Shown piece after piece: positions 6,754 through 14,240 of a stretch of DNA of 14,261 bases; positions within the stretch are counted from its first letter, which is position 1; each line of letters starts with the position of its first letter. The position numbers were made by a program, and so were the translations under genes. The DNA is from an uncultured Bacilli bacterium (GTDB lineage Bacteria; Bacillota_I; Bacilli_A; RF39; UBA660). The stretch covers positions 1-14,261 of the forward strand of contig CAJTUR010000034.1 in assembly GCA_910579535.1 (NCBI GenBank), in the 5' to 3' direction. The notes beneath the pieces were generated by a model. It made no database searches. It saw nothing but the letters and a program-made list of their open reading frames with translations, and was not told the DNA's origin.

Positions 6754-6762
6754 TGATATAAT
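6754..6762 (+). promoter_or_regulatory. Rightward extended -10 promoter of the flavoprotein pair
   Basis: TGATATAAT contains a perfect -10 hexamer at 6757-6762 with a TGn extension. No good -35 box is seen at 16-18 nt; that position (about 6733-6739) is taken by the -35 box of the leftward rnhC promoter. The start would be near 6769, leaving a short leader with AAAGGA (6775-6780) before the ATG at 6788. Confidence 0.65.
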
Positions 6763-6787
6763 AACCTAAATTTGAAAGGAAAGTATT

Positions 6788-7990
6788 ATGGAGAAAATAA
6801 TCATTATTGGAGCTGGAGCATCAGGAATCATCACCGCGTTAGCATGTAGTCAAAACAAAAAAGTTATTTTAGTAGAGGGTAACGATAAAATTGGAAAAAA
6901 GCTAGTCTTAACTGGAAATGGAAAATGCAATTATTGGAATGCCGAAATAGAAAGTAGCCATTATGAAACAGAAAACCAAATGGTTTTAGAAGAAATTTTA
7001 ACACCTGAAAACATCCAAAATACCTATCATTTTTTAGAAGAATTAGGTGTGTATCCAAAAATTCAAAATGGGTATTATTATCCTTATTCCAAAGACGCCC
7101 ATAGTCTCCTTGCACTATTAGAAAGAAAAATAAAAGAACAAAAAATTGAATGGGTACCAAATTTTAAAGTATTAAGTCTTGAAAAAAAGAAAGGCAAATT
7201 CATTGTAAAATCAGTGGACAAAACATTAGAAGGTGATAAAGTTGTTTTAGCAACAGGAGGAAAAACTTACCCTAAAACAGGAAGCGATGGCACAGGATAC
7301 GACCTAGCAAAATCGTTCAACCACACCCTTATTCCGCTTTTACCAACGCTTACAAATTTAATATGCAAAGATAAAATCGCCACGTTGTGGGAAAACATTC
7401 GTGTTAGTGCTAAAGTTCGCTTGTTCATTAATGGAAAATTAGAAAAAGAAGAGCAAGGTGAAATACAATGTATAAAAAAGGGTTTAAGTGGAATATGCAT
7501 CTTTAATTTAAGTAATAAAGCCAGCCGTTCTCTATATTTAAATCAAACAACAGAAATTGAAATCGATTTTTTACCAGAAATTGAAAACTTTAAAACATTC
7601 TTAAGAAAAAGAACAGAACAAATGTTAAACCCCACTCTAGAAGATTTTTTAGAATCTCTACTAAATTATAAATTAATGTTTCTTTTATTAAAAAACGCTA
7701 AATTGGATAAAAACAAATGCATTCAAGACTTAAAAAAAGAAGAATGTCATGCTTTAGAACAAGTCTTAAAACACCTTCGTTTAGAAATAATAGAAACCGG
7801 AGACGATTTAAAAGCCCAAGTGACCTCAGGTGGGATAAACTTAAATGAAATAAACCCTCAAACTTTAGAATCAAAATTAGAAAAAAATCTTTATTTTACA
7901 GGAGAAATATTAGACGTTTCAGGGGATTGTGGGGGATATAATTTAGCCTTTGCTTTCATAACAGGATATAGAGTAGGAAAAAATTTATGA
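6788..7990 (+). CDS. BaiN/HI0933-family flavoprotein (NAD(P)/FAD oxidoreductase)
   Basis: The 400-aa protein belongs to the HI0933/YhiN/BaiN family of FAD-dependent oxidoreductases. The N-terminal Rossmann motif G-A-G-A-S-G spans 8-13, with E30 expected to hold the ribose of FAD. The family block IGKKLVLTGNGKCN at 35-48 corresponds to the usual G-R-K-L-L-x-S-G-G-G-R-C-N. V-L-A-T-G-G-K-T-Y-P-x-T-G-S-D-G-x-G-Y is present near residues 152-170. The C-terminal block includes Q-V-T-S-G-G-I, Y-F-T-G-E-I-L-D-V-S-G-D-C-G-G-Y-N-L and A-F-x-x-G. Length is normal. Physiological substrates of most members are unknown; some reduce bile-acid intermediates or have been proposed as aminoacetone oxidases, which cannot be assigned here. 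The stop overlaps the next start as ATGA, pointing to coupled translation with the second flavoprotein. Confidence 0.92.
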   Translation: MEKIIIIGAGASGIITALACSQNKKVILVEGNDKIGKKLVLTGNGKCNYWNAEIESSHYETENQMVLEEILTPENIQNTYHFLEELGVYPKIQNGYYYPYSKDAHSLLALLERKIKEQKIEWVPNFKVLSLEKKKGKFIVKSVDKTLEGDKVVLATGGKTYPKTGSDGTGYDLAKSFNHTLIPLLPTLTNLICKDKIATLWENIRVSAKVRLFINGKLEKEEQGEIQCIKKGLSGICIFNLSNKASRSLYLNQTTEIEIDFLPEIENFKTFLRKRTEQMLNPTLEDFLESLLNYKLMFLLLKNAKLDKNKCIQDLKKEECHALEQVLKHLRLEIIETGDDLKAQVTSGGINLNEINPQTLESKLEKNLYFTGEILDVSGDCGGYNLAFAFITGYRVGKNL

Positions 7991-9558
7991 TTAGAATAAG
8001 ACAAATTAAAATAGAAGCCTTAACCAATAGTAAAGAAAAATTAAAAGAAAAAATAGCCAGAAAACTAAGAATAAACCCAAACGAAATCAAATCTTTTTCT
8101 ATTTATCGCCAGTCCATAGACGCGCGCAATAAAGAAAGTATTTTCTTTGTTTATGAAGTAAATGTTGAAGTTAAAAATGAAGAAAAAATCTTAAAAAATC
8201 AAAATGACAAAGACATCTTTCCCTCAAAAGAAGAAACCTACACCTTTAAAAGTAATAAGAAATTAAAACAACCCCCTATAATTGTAGGAAGTGGTCCAAG
8301 TGGTTTATTTGCGGCCTTAATTCTTGCCGAAAATAATAACCCTCCCATCATTATTGAAAGAGGAGAAAAAATAGAAGAGCGTATAGAAAAAGTCACGACT
8401 TTTTGGGAAAAAGGAAGACTAGTTGAATGTTCAAATGTTCAATTTGGAGAAGGGGGAGCAGGAACGTTTTCGGATGGAAAACTAAATACTTTAATTAGAA
8501 ATCAAGAAAATCGAATGACCAAAGTCTTTGAAACCTTCGTACGCTTTGGGGCGCCAAAAGAAATCCTTTATAGCTATAAACCTCATATTGGCACCGATAT
8601 CTTAAGAGAAGTTATCATAAAAATGAGAGAATATATAAAATCTTTAGGAGGCGTTTTTTTATACAAGACCTGTTTAACCGACCTTTGTATCGAAAATAAA
8701 GTTTTAAAAGGAGTGATTGTCAATCATGAAAAATATCTTCCTTGCAAACATTTAATTCTAGCCATCGGTCATAGTGCTAGAGACACCTTTAAATTGCTTT
8801 ATGATAAAAAAGTGGACATGACTTCCAAAGCCTTTGCCGTTGGCGTACGTGTCATTCACGCTCAAGAAAAAATCGACGCATCACTTGTTGGTGAAAAATA
8901 TAAAAAGACATTAAGTCCCGCTACCTATAAATTAACCCATACTTGTCAAAATAAAAGAGGGGTGTATTCTTTTTGTATGTGTCCAGGAGGTTATGTTGTA
9001 AACGCTTCAAGTCAAAAAGGTGCGTTAGCCATTAATGGCATGAGTAATTACAAAAGAGACAGTGGATATGCTAACAGTGCCCTTGTCGTCACCGTAGATG
9101 AAAATGATTTTGGTCCTCATCCTTTAGATGGCATGGTCTTTCAAAATAAATTAGAAAAAAAAGCTTTCCTAATTGGAAAAGGAAACATTCCATGCCAAAC
9201 CTTAAAAGACTTTAAAGAACAGAAAAGTGAAGAAAAAATGACTATAGAAGGAATAAAAGGTGCGTATACTTTTGCGGATTTAAACACTCTTTTTCCAGAA
9301 GAAATAACTAAAAGTTTAAAAGAAGCCTTTCCATTCTTTGAGAAAAAAATAAAAAATTTCGCTGAGGATAAAACCATCCTTGCTGGCGTTGAATCAAGAA
9401 CCTCTTCACCCGTTCGAATCATAAGAAATAAAAAGTATGAAAGTAATATAATAGGAATTTTTCCTACAGGTGAAGGAGCAGGGTACGCTGGAGGCATTAC
9501 TTCAAGTGCGGTAGATGGCATTAAAGTTGCGGAAAGCCTATTAGAAAACGAATCTTAA
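7987..9558 (+). CDS. COG2509-type FAD-dependent dehydrogenase
   Basis: This 523-aa protein matches the uncharacterised FAD-dependent dehydrogenase family COG2509. An N-terminal alpha/beta region (about 1-85; I-R-Q-I-K-I then S-I-Y-R-Q-S-I-D-A-R) precedes the dinucleotide motif I-V-G-S-G-P-S-G at 99-106 and E-R-G-E. Next come the family blocks V-Q-F-G-E-G-G-A-G-T-F-S-D-G-K-L-N-T, L-A-I-G-H-S-A-R-D-T, and F-C-M-C-P-G-G-Y-V-V-N-A-S-S. The C-terminus has A-G-V-E-S-R-T-S-S-P-V-R-I and F-P-T-G-E-G-A-G-Y-A-G-G-I-T-S-S-A-x-D-G. No signal peptide or membrane segment is seen, so it is cytosolic. Its start overlaps the BaiN-like gene by 4 nt. The family reaction is not established; only FAD binding is well supported. 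Confidence 0.92.
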   Translation: MIRIRQIKIEALTNSKEKLKEKIARKLRINPNEIKSFSIYRQSIDARNKESIFFVYEVNVEVKNEEKILKNQNDKDIFPSKEETYTFKSNKKLKQPPIIVGSGPSGLFAALILAENNNPPIIIERGEKIEERIEKVTTFWEKGRLVECSNVQFGEGGAGTFSDGKLNTLIRNQENRMTKVFETFVRFGAPKEILYSYKPHIGTDILREVIIKMREYIKSLGGVFLYKTCLTDLCIENKVLKGVIVNHEKYLPCKHLILAIGHSARDTFKLLYDKKVDMTSKAFAVGVRVIHAQEKIDASLVGEKYKKTLSPATYKLTHTCQNKRGVYSFCMCPGGYVVNASSQKGALAINGMSNYKRDSGYANSALVVTVDENDFGPHPLDGMVFQNKLEKKAFLIGKGNIPCQTLKDFKEQKSEEKMTIEGIKGAYTFADLNTLFPEEITKSLKEAFPFFEKKIKNFAEDKTILAGVESRTSSPVRIIRNKKYESNIIGIFPTGEGAGYAGGITSSAVDGIKVAESLLENES

Positions 9559-9590
9559 AAATTAAGCTTTTCTAAAAAAAAAATATCGGT

Positions 9591-9596
9591 TATAAT
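9591..9596 (+). promoter_or_regulatory. Promoter of the CotH/glycosidase operon
   Basis: A perfect TATAAT lies 24 nt before the ATG of the CotH-like gene. The best -35 match at 17 nt is TTTTCT (9568-9573), only 3 of 6, with an A-tract of ten (9574-9583) between them that may help bending. The ribosome binding site AAGAGG ends 6 nt before the start. Readthrough from the flavoprotein pair is also possible because no terminator with a T-tract precedes it. Confidence 0.5.
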
Positions 9597-9620
9597 ATCT
9601 ATTTAGTTAAGAGGTTTAGT

Positions 9621-11495
9621 ATGAAAAAGCAGGTCAAAAAAATCATTTTTTCTTTTCTAATAGTCGTTTCTTTTGGCATACCCAAAATAATTTCTGTAGA
9701 AGAACTTCCCCCAAAAATAAAGGAAGAGCCCACAGAACCAGAAATCAGTATTGATGAGAATATTTACGATGAATTACAGCTGAAATCTCTTTTATTAAAA
9801 AATGAACACGAAGAAAAAATAAGTTGGTTTTATAAAGACGATGAAAAAAGCTATTATCTTTTTTTACCCGCTTCCTTTAAAGAAAAGGTAACTCTTTTAT
9901 TTGATTGTGGTGTAAAAACTTATTTATCCATTTATAACGCAGAAGATGCGTTAATAAAAAAAATAACCAACGACGAAAGTCTAGACTTAGAAGAGGAAGA
10001 ATACACTTTCAAACTAGAAACAAATGTAAAAAAAGTAAACACTTATAAAGTAAAAATCGCGCGTTCTACACTTCCATCTATGTTTATTGACATTGAAGGA
10101 GGAAAAGAAAGTCTAAAAAAAATCATTGAAGATGAAAAACACGAAATAGGATTCAAAGGAGAAGCAAAAATAACTGACTCTGAAAATAAGACCACGGTGG
10201 GAGCCATAAAAAAAATAAGAGGAAGAGGCAACGCCACATGGCAAAGAGAAAAAAAGCCTTTTCAAATTAAGTTCGAAGAAAAAATAAACATACTAGGAAT
10301 GAAAAAATCCAAAACTTGGTTACTTTTAACCAATTATCCTGATGGTTCATTATCTAGAAATGCCTTGTGGTATCAATTAGCTAAAGAAATGGACATGCCA
10401 TACAGTGTTGAATTTGAGCCCATTGACCTTTATATTAATAACGAATACCAAGGAAATTATCTTTTAACCAGTAAAGTAGAAGTAGAAAAAAATCGAGTAA
10501 ACCTAGGTATAGATGACGTTTTAATTGAAATTGATGACCACGATTCCATAGAACAACTCACCCTTAATAATGAAAGAAAATTTGAAATTCATTACCCAAA
10601 TTTAGAAGATTTTAGTAAAGAAGACAAGAAAAAAGTAGAAGAAAACGTCACTCATTCCTTGAAAAAAGTAGACGAGTTAATTAAAAATCCTAAAACAACC
10701 ACAGAAGAGCTCACCCGTTTTATTGACTTAGAATCGTTTGCCAAATACTATTGGATGCAAGAGCTCTCTTTAAATATGGATGGAACCATCAATAGTTTCT
10801 ATCTCTATATTCAAGAGGGTAGACTTTACGCTGGACCCGTTTGGGATATGGATGCCACAATGAATCGTAGTTACCTTTATACGAAAACCAAAGGCTATTA
10901 TCTAACGGAAGACACCTATCTATACCAAAGAAAAAGAAAAAATTGGTTTCGAGATTTAATAAAAAGAGAAGACTTTTCTAAAGAAGTAGACGAAATCTTT
11001 ATAACGTATTTAGACGTTTTTGAAAAATTACCAGAAAAATTAGAAAACTATGTAAATCAAATAACGCCAAGTGCCAACATGAATTATAAAAGATGGTCTT
11101 ATGAAAACATGATGAAAAAACAAGGCCAAAAGTGGCGTCCTAACGATAAAAGTTTTGAAACCAGTGTAAACTTATTAAAAGAAGACCTAAAAACTAGACT
11201 AAACTGGTACAAAGAACAATACCCTTTATATGAAGCCTTTATCATTAAAGAATATGAAAATGAAACTTTCTTAAAAGAAACACAAATAACATCAAATCAA
11301 ACAACAAATTTAGATTCAAAAACAACAAAAATGGAACTTTATGGAGTCAAAGAGGGCAAAAGTAAAAAATTAAAAGAACAAAATATAAAAGAAGAAACAA
11401 CACCAATTGAATTGGTTTTAACTAAAAAAACAACTTCCAAATACAAAAAGAACAATCAAACAATTTATTATTTTACCTTAAAGAAAGAGGAGTGA
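9621..11495 (+). CDS. Secreted CotH-kinase family protein
   Basis: The 624-aa protein starts with a basic and hydrophobic signal (about 1-26), then an acidic linker and a roughly 110-residue extracellular region of unknown type. The CotH-kinase domain follows from about 195 to 490. It holds R-G-R-G-N-A-T-W-Q at 200-208 with downstream K-K-P-F-Q-I-K-F, then W-L-L-L-T-N-Y-P-D, I-D-L-Y-I-N-N-E-Y-Q-G-N-Y-L-L, and G-P-V-W-D-M-D at 405-411, where D409/D411 are the likely metal-binding acids. The prototype, Bacillus spore-coat CotH, phosphorylates serines of CotB and CotG; homologues in non-sporulating gut bacteria are surface proteins of unknown substrate. The C-terminal 90 residues are rich in T, K and N and give no clear domain; I see no sortase motif or TM anchor there. 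It lies 4 nt before the glycosidase gene. Family confident, substrate unknown. Confidence 0.9.
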   Translation: MKKQVKKIIFSFLIVVSFGIPKIISVEELPPKIKEEPTEPEISIDENIYDELQLKSLLLKNEHEEKISWFYKDDEKSYYLFLPASFKEKVTLLFDCGVKTYLSIYNAEDALIKKITNDESLDLEEEEYTFKLETNVKKVNTYKVKIARSTLPSMFIDIEGGKESLKKIIEDEKHEIGFKGEAKITDSENKTTVGAIKKIRGRGNATWQREKKPFQIKFEEKINILGMKKSKTWLLLTNYPDGSLSRNALWYQLAKEMDMPYSVEFEPIDLYINNEYQGNYLLTSKVEVEKNRVNLGIDDVLIEIDDHDSIEQLTLNNERKFEIHYPNLEDFSKEDKKKVEENVTHSLKKVDELIKNPKTTTEELTRFIDLESFAKYYWMQELSLNMDGTINSFYLYIQEGRLYAGPVWDMDATMNRSYLYTKTKGYYLTEDTYLYQRKRKNWFRDLIKREDFSKEVDEIFITYLDVFEKLPEKLENYVNQITPSANMNYKRWSYENMMKKQGQKWRPNDKSFETSVNLLKEDLKTRLNWYKEQYPLYEAFIIKEYENETFLKETQITSNQTTNLDSKTTKMELYGVKEGKSKKLKEQNIKEETTPIELVLTKKTTSKYKKNNQTIYYFTLKKEE

Positions 11496-11499
11496 GGAT

Positions 11500-12363
11500 T
11501 TGAAACATTTATATACCATTATTTTTAGCTTAGGCCTAATCGCTTTTACCGCTTTTGTTTTATGTGATACCTTTCTTTTAAGCACCTCTTATGAAGTAAT
11601 AGAAGAAAAAGAAGAGCCATCTATAAACGACAGTACTGAAATCATTCAAGAAAAAGATTATTATAAAGATAACCATATTGAAATAAAGCTCACCACCAGT
11701 AGGAAATTTAATACAGACATTTATATAGCGGATGTAAAAATCAAAGACATAAAATACTTAAAAACCGCTTTTGCTAAAAACACATTTGGTAAAAATATTA
11801 CAGACTACACCTCAACCATAGCCAAGAATCATGAAGCCATTTTAGCAATCAACGGGGATTTTTATGGCGTACAAGAAAAAGGTTTTGTTTTAAAAAATGG
11901 CATAATCTATCGTGAATCAGTTAAAAAAAATAAAGAGGATTTAATCATTAAAAAAGAGGGGAGTTTTGATTTTATAAAGGAAGACGAAACCAATTTAAAA
12001 AATATAGAGGCAAAAGAACTCTTATCTTTTGGTCCTGTTCTCATTAAAGAGGGCGAAATAAAAGTAAATAAAAATAGCACCGTTCAAAAAGAATTAAAAA
12101 GCAACCCAAGAACCGCTATAGCTATGTATGAACCGCTTCATTATGTCTTTATGGTTTCAGATGGAAGAACCAGTGAAAGTGAAGGACTTTCTCTTTATGA
12201 AATGGCAGAAGTATTAAAAGAACTAGGAGTAAAAATGGCTTATAATTTAGATGGAGGCGGTTCTAGTAGCTTATACTTTAATGGTGAAATCATAAACAAA
12301 CCTATGAATAAAGGAAAACTAGGAGAAAGGAAAGTGAGTGACATTGTTTACATCGGTTATTAA
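11500..12363 (+). CDS. Membrane-anchored phosphodiester glycosidase (NAGPA domain)
   Basis: The 287-aa protein starts at TTG, supported by GAGGAG (11487-11492) 7 nt upstream and by the immediate N-terminal membrane segment (about 5-27, signal anchor). The outer domain is the NAGPA/phosphodiester glycosidase family, related to the human uncovering enzyme that cleaves GlcNAc-1-phosphodiester bonds. Motifs are A-I-N-G-D-F-Y-G at 116-123, F-G-P-V near 177-180, N-P-R-T-A at 202-206, V-S-D-G-R at 219-223 and N-L-D-G-G-G-S-S-S-L at 249-258, ending V-S-D-I-V-Y-I. Bacterial members act outside the cell, probably on phosphodiester-linked sugars of wall polymers or exopolysaccharide; this specific substrate is inference. 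Gene packing on both sides (4-nt gap upstream, 26-nt overlap downstream) indicates one operon with the CotH-like kinase. Confidence 0.92.
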   Translation: MKHLYTIIFSLGLIAFTAFVLCDTFLLSTSYEVIEEKEEPSINDSTEIIQEKDYYKDNHIEIKLTTSRKFNTDIYIADVKIKDIKYLKTAFAKNTFGKNITDYTSTIAKNHEAILAINGDFYGVQEKGFVLKNGIIYRESVKKNKEDLIIKKEGSFDFIKEDETNLKNIEAKELLSFGPVLIKEGEIKVNKNSTVQKELKSNPRTAIAMYEPLHYVFMVSDGRTSESEGLSLYEMAEVLKELGVKMAYNLDGGGSSSLYFNGEIINKPMNKGKLGERKVSDIVYIGY

Positions 12364-12679
12364 ACGCTATCCAAAAAAATATTTAGGAATTAGCCTTTTT
12401 TGTTTTTTATTCTCTTGGATATATGAATCTTTTTCTCATGGAGTTTTATCAATTTATATGATGATTCCTGGTGGAGTGGTCTTACTAGGAGGCTTTTTTT
12501 CTTTATTTTTTAGGTCACTTTCGACAAAATTTTATCATTCCTCTCTTGCTTGTTTTGTTTTTTATCTCTATTTAAAAGGTATTTTAGAAATTTATGGTAC
12601 CACCAATCAATATGTTATTTATTATCTTTACGCTTCTGGGCTATTTTTATTATTAAGTTTTCTTTTTCATAAACGTTAA
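12338..12679 (+). CDS. Small polytopic membrane protein, unknown function
   Basis: The 113-aa product has four likely membrane segments (about 14-31, 38-59, 67-85 and 92-110) and a basic N-terminus K-R-Y-P-K-K. The block Y-E-S-F-S-H-G-V-L-S-I-Y-M between the first two segments resembles a motif I associate with small uncharacterised Firmicutes membrane proteins, but I cannot name a family. The start is GTG at 12338 with AAGGA (12327-12331) 6 nt upstream; it lies inside the glycosidase gene and gives a 26-nt overlap. An in-frame TTG two codons later is a possible alternative. It is the last gene of the CotH/glycosidase cluster, since a strong promoter follows, and may work with them at the envelope. 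No terminator hairpin is visible after it. Confidence 0.75.
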   Translation: MTLFTSVIKRYPKKYLGISLFCFLFSWIYESFSHGVLSIYMMIPGGVVLLGGFFSLFFRSLSTKFYHSSLACFVFYLYLKGILEIYGTTNQYVIYYLYASGLFLLLSFLFHKR

Positions 12680-12692
12680 CAATTCAAAAAAT

Positions 12693-12721
12693 TTGACACT
12701 TAAATAAAACTATGTTAGCAT
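12693..12721 (+). promoter_or_regulatory. Strong promoter of the DUF218 gene
   Basis: A perfect -35 box TTGACA (12693-12698), a 17-nt spacer and TAGCAT (12716-12721, 4 of 6) preceded by TGT form an extended -10 promoter. It is the best -35 in the window. Transcription should begin near 12728, just before the GGGGG-containing ribosome binding site. Confidence 0.8.
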
Positions 12722-12745
12722 AACTAAAAAATTTAGGGGGAAACT

Positions 12746-13411
12746 ATGAATAAAAGATTATCAGAAATTTCATATCATGAAATTTTAACAAAAGCATCCA
12801 AAGATGATATTGAAAAAATAGTTTTTGAGGAAAAAAGAATATTAAATTCAAATGAAGAGTTTAATAATCAACCTTATGATATTGGTTTTATATTTGGTGG
12901 AGTTTCAATGCTACCTTATACAGTAGAAAAAGGAATAGAACTTTACAATAAAAAAATAGTCGACCGACTTGTTGTTTCTGGTGGGATTGGTTTTCAAAAT
13001 GTGGATAGAAAAAATACCGAAGCGGAGAAAATGAAACGCTATTTATTAGAACAGGGAATTCCAAAAGAAGACATTATTGTAGAGCGTTTTTCTAGGAATA
13101 CCATTGAAAGCATAGAAAACACTTTTAAAATATTAAGTTATGAATATGGATCCGTTGATGCTTTAAATTATGTATTAATTACTTCAGACTTTCATGTTAA
13201 AAGATGTTTAGGGTTATTTGAAAAAAACATTAATTCGACTGGAAATTTCACGGGTTATGGAATCAAAGACGGAGTAAAAGATAAAGAAAATTGGCGTAAT
13301 TCTCTTGCTGGGAAAAAACAGATTTATTTGGAAGCGATAGCATTATGCTTATACGCCAAACAAGGACGTCTTAAAGATGAAGAAATCAGTGAACTTGTGT
13401 TAAAAAAATAA
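12746..13411 (+). CDS. YdcF/DUF218-family cytosolic protein
   Basis: This 221-aa protein belongs to the DUF218/YdcF family. Landmarks are a beta strand ending in F-I-F-G-G (48-52), V-V-S-G-G (76-80), T-E-A-E (91-94), the N-T-I-E-S-I-E-N helix start at 118-125 and I-T-S-D-F-H-V-K-R at 145-153, matching the usual T-S-x-x-H-x-x-R block. Many relatives (SanA, ElyC types) are membrane-anchored, but no membrane segment or signal is present here, so this is the soluble YdcF-like type; E. coli YdcF binds S-adenosylmethionine, and no reaction is established. TAGGGGG lies about 7 nt before the ATG. It has its own strong promoter and a terminator-like hairpin downstream, so it is probably transcribed alone. 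The family call is confident, the function is not. Confidence 0.88.
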   Translation: MNKRLSEISYHEILTKASKDDIEKIVFEEKRILNSNEEFNNQPYDIGFIFGGVSMLPYTVEKGIELYNKKIVDRLVVSGGIGFQNVDRKNTEAEKMKRYLLEQGIPKEDIIVERFSRNTIESIENTFKILSYEYGSVDALNYVLITSDFHVKRCLGLFEKNINSTGNFTGYGIKDGVKDKENWRNSLAGKKQIYLEAIALCLYAKQGRLKDEEISELVLKK

Positions 13412-13449
13412 TAGAAATGATGCGTATACTTTAAAAAGAATCGAAAATA

Positions 13450-13495
13450 ATACTTATAAGTTGTCAAGAACAATGAAATAAGTATATTTTTTTTT
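13450..13495 (+). terminator. Hairpin plus T9 tract after the DUF218 gene
   Basis: An 8-bp stem ATACTTAT/ATAAGTAT (13450-13457 with 13478-13485) encloses a 20-nt loop in which TTGT/ACAA (13461-13464 with 13470-13473) can form a second inner stem. Nine consecutive T (13487-13495) follow. It is AT-rich and therefore moderate. The same bases also contain a possible promoter, TTGTCA (13461-13466) with a 16-nt spacer to TATATT (13483-13488), so the reading is not unique. Confidence 0.5.
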
Positions 13496-13500
13496 GAAAG

Positions 13501-13511
13501 TATAATATAAT
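13501..13511 (+). promoter_or_regulatory. Twin overlapping -10 boxes before cvpA
   Basis: Two TATAAT hexamers share one base (13501-13506 and 13506-13511), 24 nt before the ATG. No -35 box fits either at 16-18 nt and there is no TGn extension. Alternatively the promoter at 13461-13488 drives the gene. AGGAG (13522-13526) lies 8 nt before the start. Confidence 0.45.
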
Positions 13512-13534
13512 TAAAAAAGATAGGAGTTTTAAAT

Positions 13535-14209
13535 ATGAATATAGTAGATACCATTATACTTTTCTTTCTTGCCATGGGCGCGGTTGTTGGTTTTAAAAAA
13601 GGAATTATAGAAAATGTTGTATCCTTTGTAGGAACGATTATCGTAATTATGATTTCTTTTGCACTGAAAAATAGAATAGCCATCATCATGTATACCTATT
13701 TACCATTTTTTAAAGTAGGAATGCCTGTTATAAACATTTTAATTTATGAAGCATTAGCTTTTTTACTTGTTTTTTCATTACTATCCGTCTTATTAAAAAT
13801 CTTAATAAAAATTTCAGGAATCATTGAAAAGTTTTTAGATTTCACCATTGTCTTAGCCATTCCTTCTAAAATTCTTGGAGCCCTTTTTGGCTTTTTAGAG
13901 ATGTATTTATTTATTTTCGTGGTTCTATTCTCTCTATCCGCCTTTAATTTTAATAACAGCTATATTACAGATAGTAAAATAGGAGACTTTATGATTACCC
14001 ATACACCATTTTTATCAAAAGGATTAGATAGCACCTATAAAGCCATCAAGGAAGTTATTCAATTAAACAAAGACTATAAAGGAAGTCAAGAACAAGAATT
14101 GTTAGAGGAAAAAGGCATAAAAATATTACTGGATTACAACATTATCACTAAAGAAAACTTGAATAAATTAGTAGAAAAAGGTAAAATAAAACCCATTACA
14201 ACCAATTAG
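13535..14209 (+). CDS. cvpA: CvpA family membrane protein
   Basis: The 224-aa protein begins with the CvpA pattern M-N-I-V-D-T-I-I-L followed by G-A-V-V-G-F-K-K-G-I-I-E-N-V, then four predicted membrane segments (about 3-20, 25-45, 60-90 and 107-135). A hydrophilic C-terminal tail of about 80 residues probably lies in the cytosol. CvpA-family proteins are poorly understood; E. coli CvpA is required for colicin V production, and homologues affect bile-salt tolerance and envelope integrity. In Firmicutes cvpA commonly precedes mutS2; the window ends 52 nt downstream, so that neighbour cannot be checked. The start is set by AGGAG 8 nt upstream. Family assignment rests on topology and the N-terminal block. 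Confidence 0.85.
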   Translation: MNIVDTIILFFLAMGAVVGFKKGIIENVVSFVGTIIVIMISFALKNRIAIIMYTYLPFFKVGMPVINILIYEALAFLLVFSLLSVLLKILIKISGIIEKFLDFTIVLAIPSKILGALFGFLEMYLFIFVVLFSLSAFNFNNSYITDSKIGDFMITHTPFLSKGLDSTYKAIKEVIQLNKDYKGSQEQELLEEKGIKILLDYNIITKENLNKLVEKGKIKPITTN

Positions 14210-14216
14210 AAAGGCT

Positions 14217-14240
14217 AACTATTAAAAGTCAATAGTTTTT
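14217..14240 (+). terminator. Weak hairpin after cvpA
   Basis: A 7-bp stem AACTATT/AATAGTT (14217-14223 with 14231-14237) with a 7-nt loop is followed by three more T, making five T in a row. It starts 8 nt after the cvpA stop. The stem is short and has one G-C pair, so it may attenuate rather than stop transcription. Confidence 0.4.

Noticed and set aside
9541..9575. Nested hairpin across the end of the COG2509 gene: TTAGAAAA/TTTTCTAA outside and CTTAA/TTAAG (9554-9566) inside
   Set aside because: On the plus strand it is followed by an A run, not a T run, so it is not an intrinsic terminator for the gene. The arms are AT-rich and may be chance.
13324..13689. Minus-strand ORF of 121 codons spanning the DUF218-cvpA gap
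   Set aside because: It is antisense to the ends of two well-supported genes and to the promoter/terminator region; its composition (many F, I, Y) is that of reversed AT-rich sequence.
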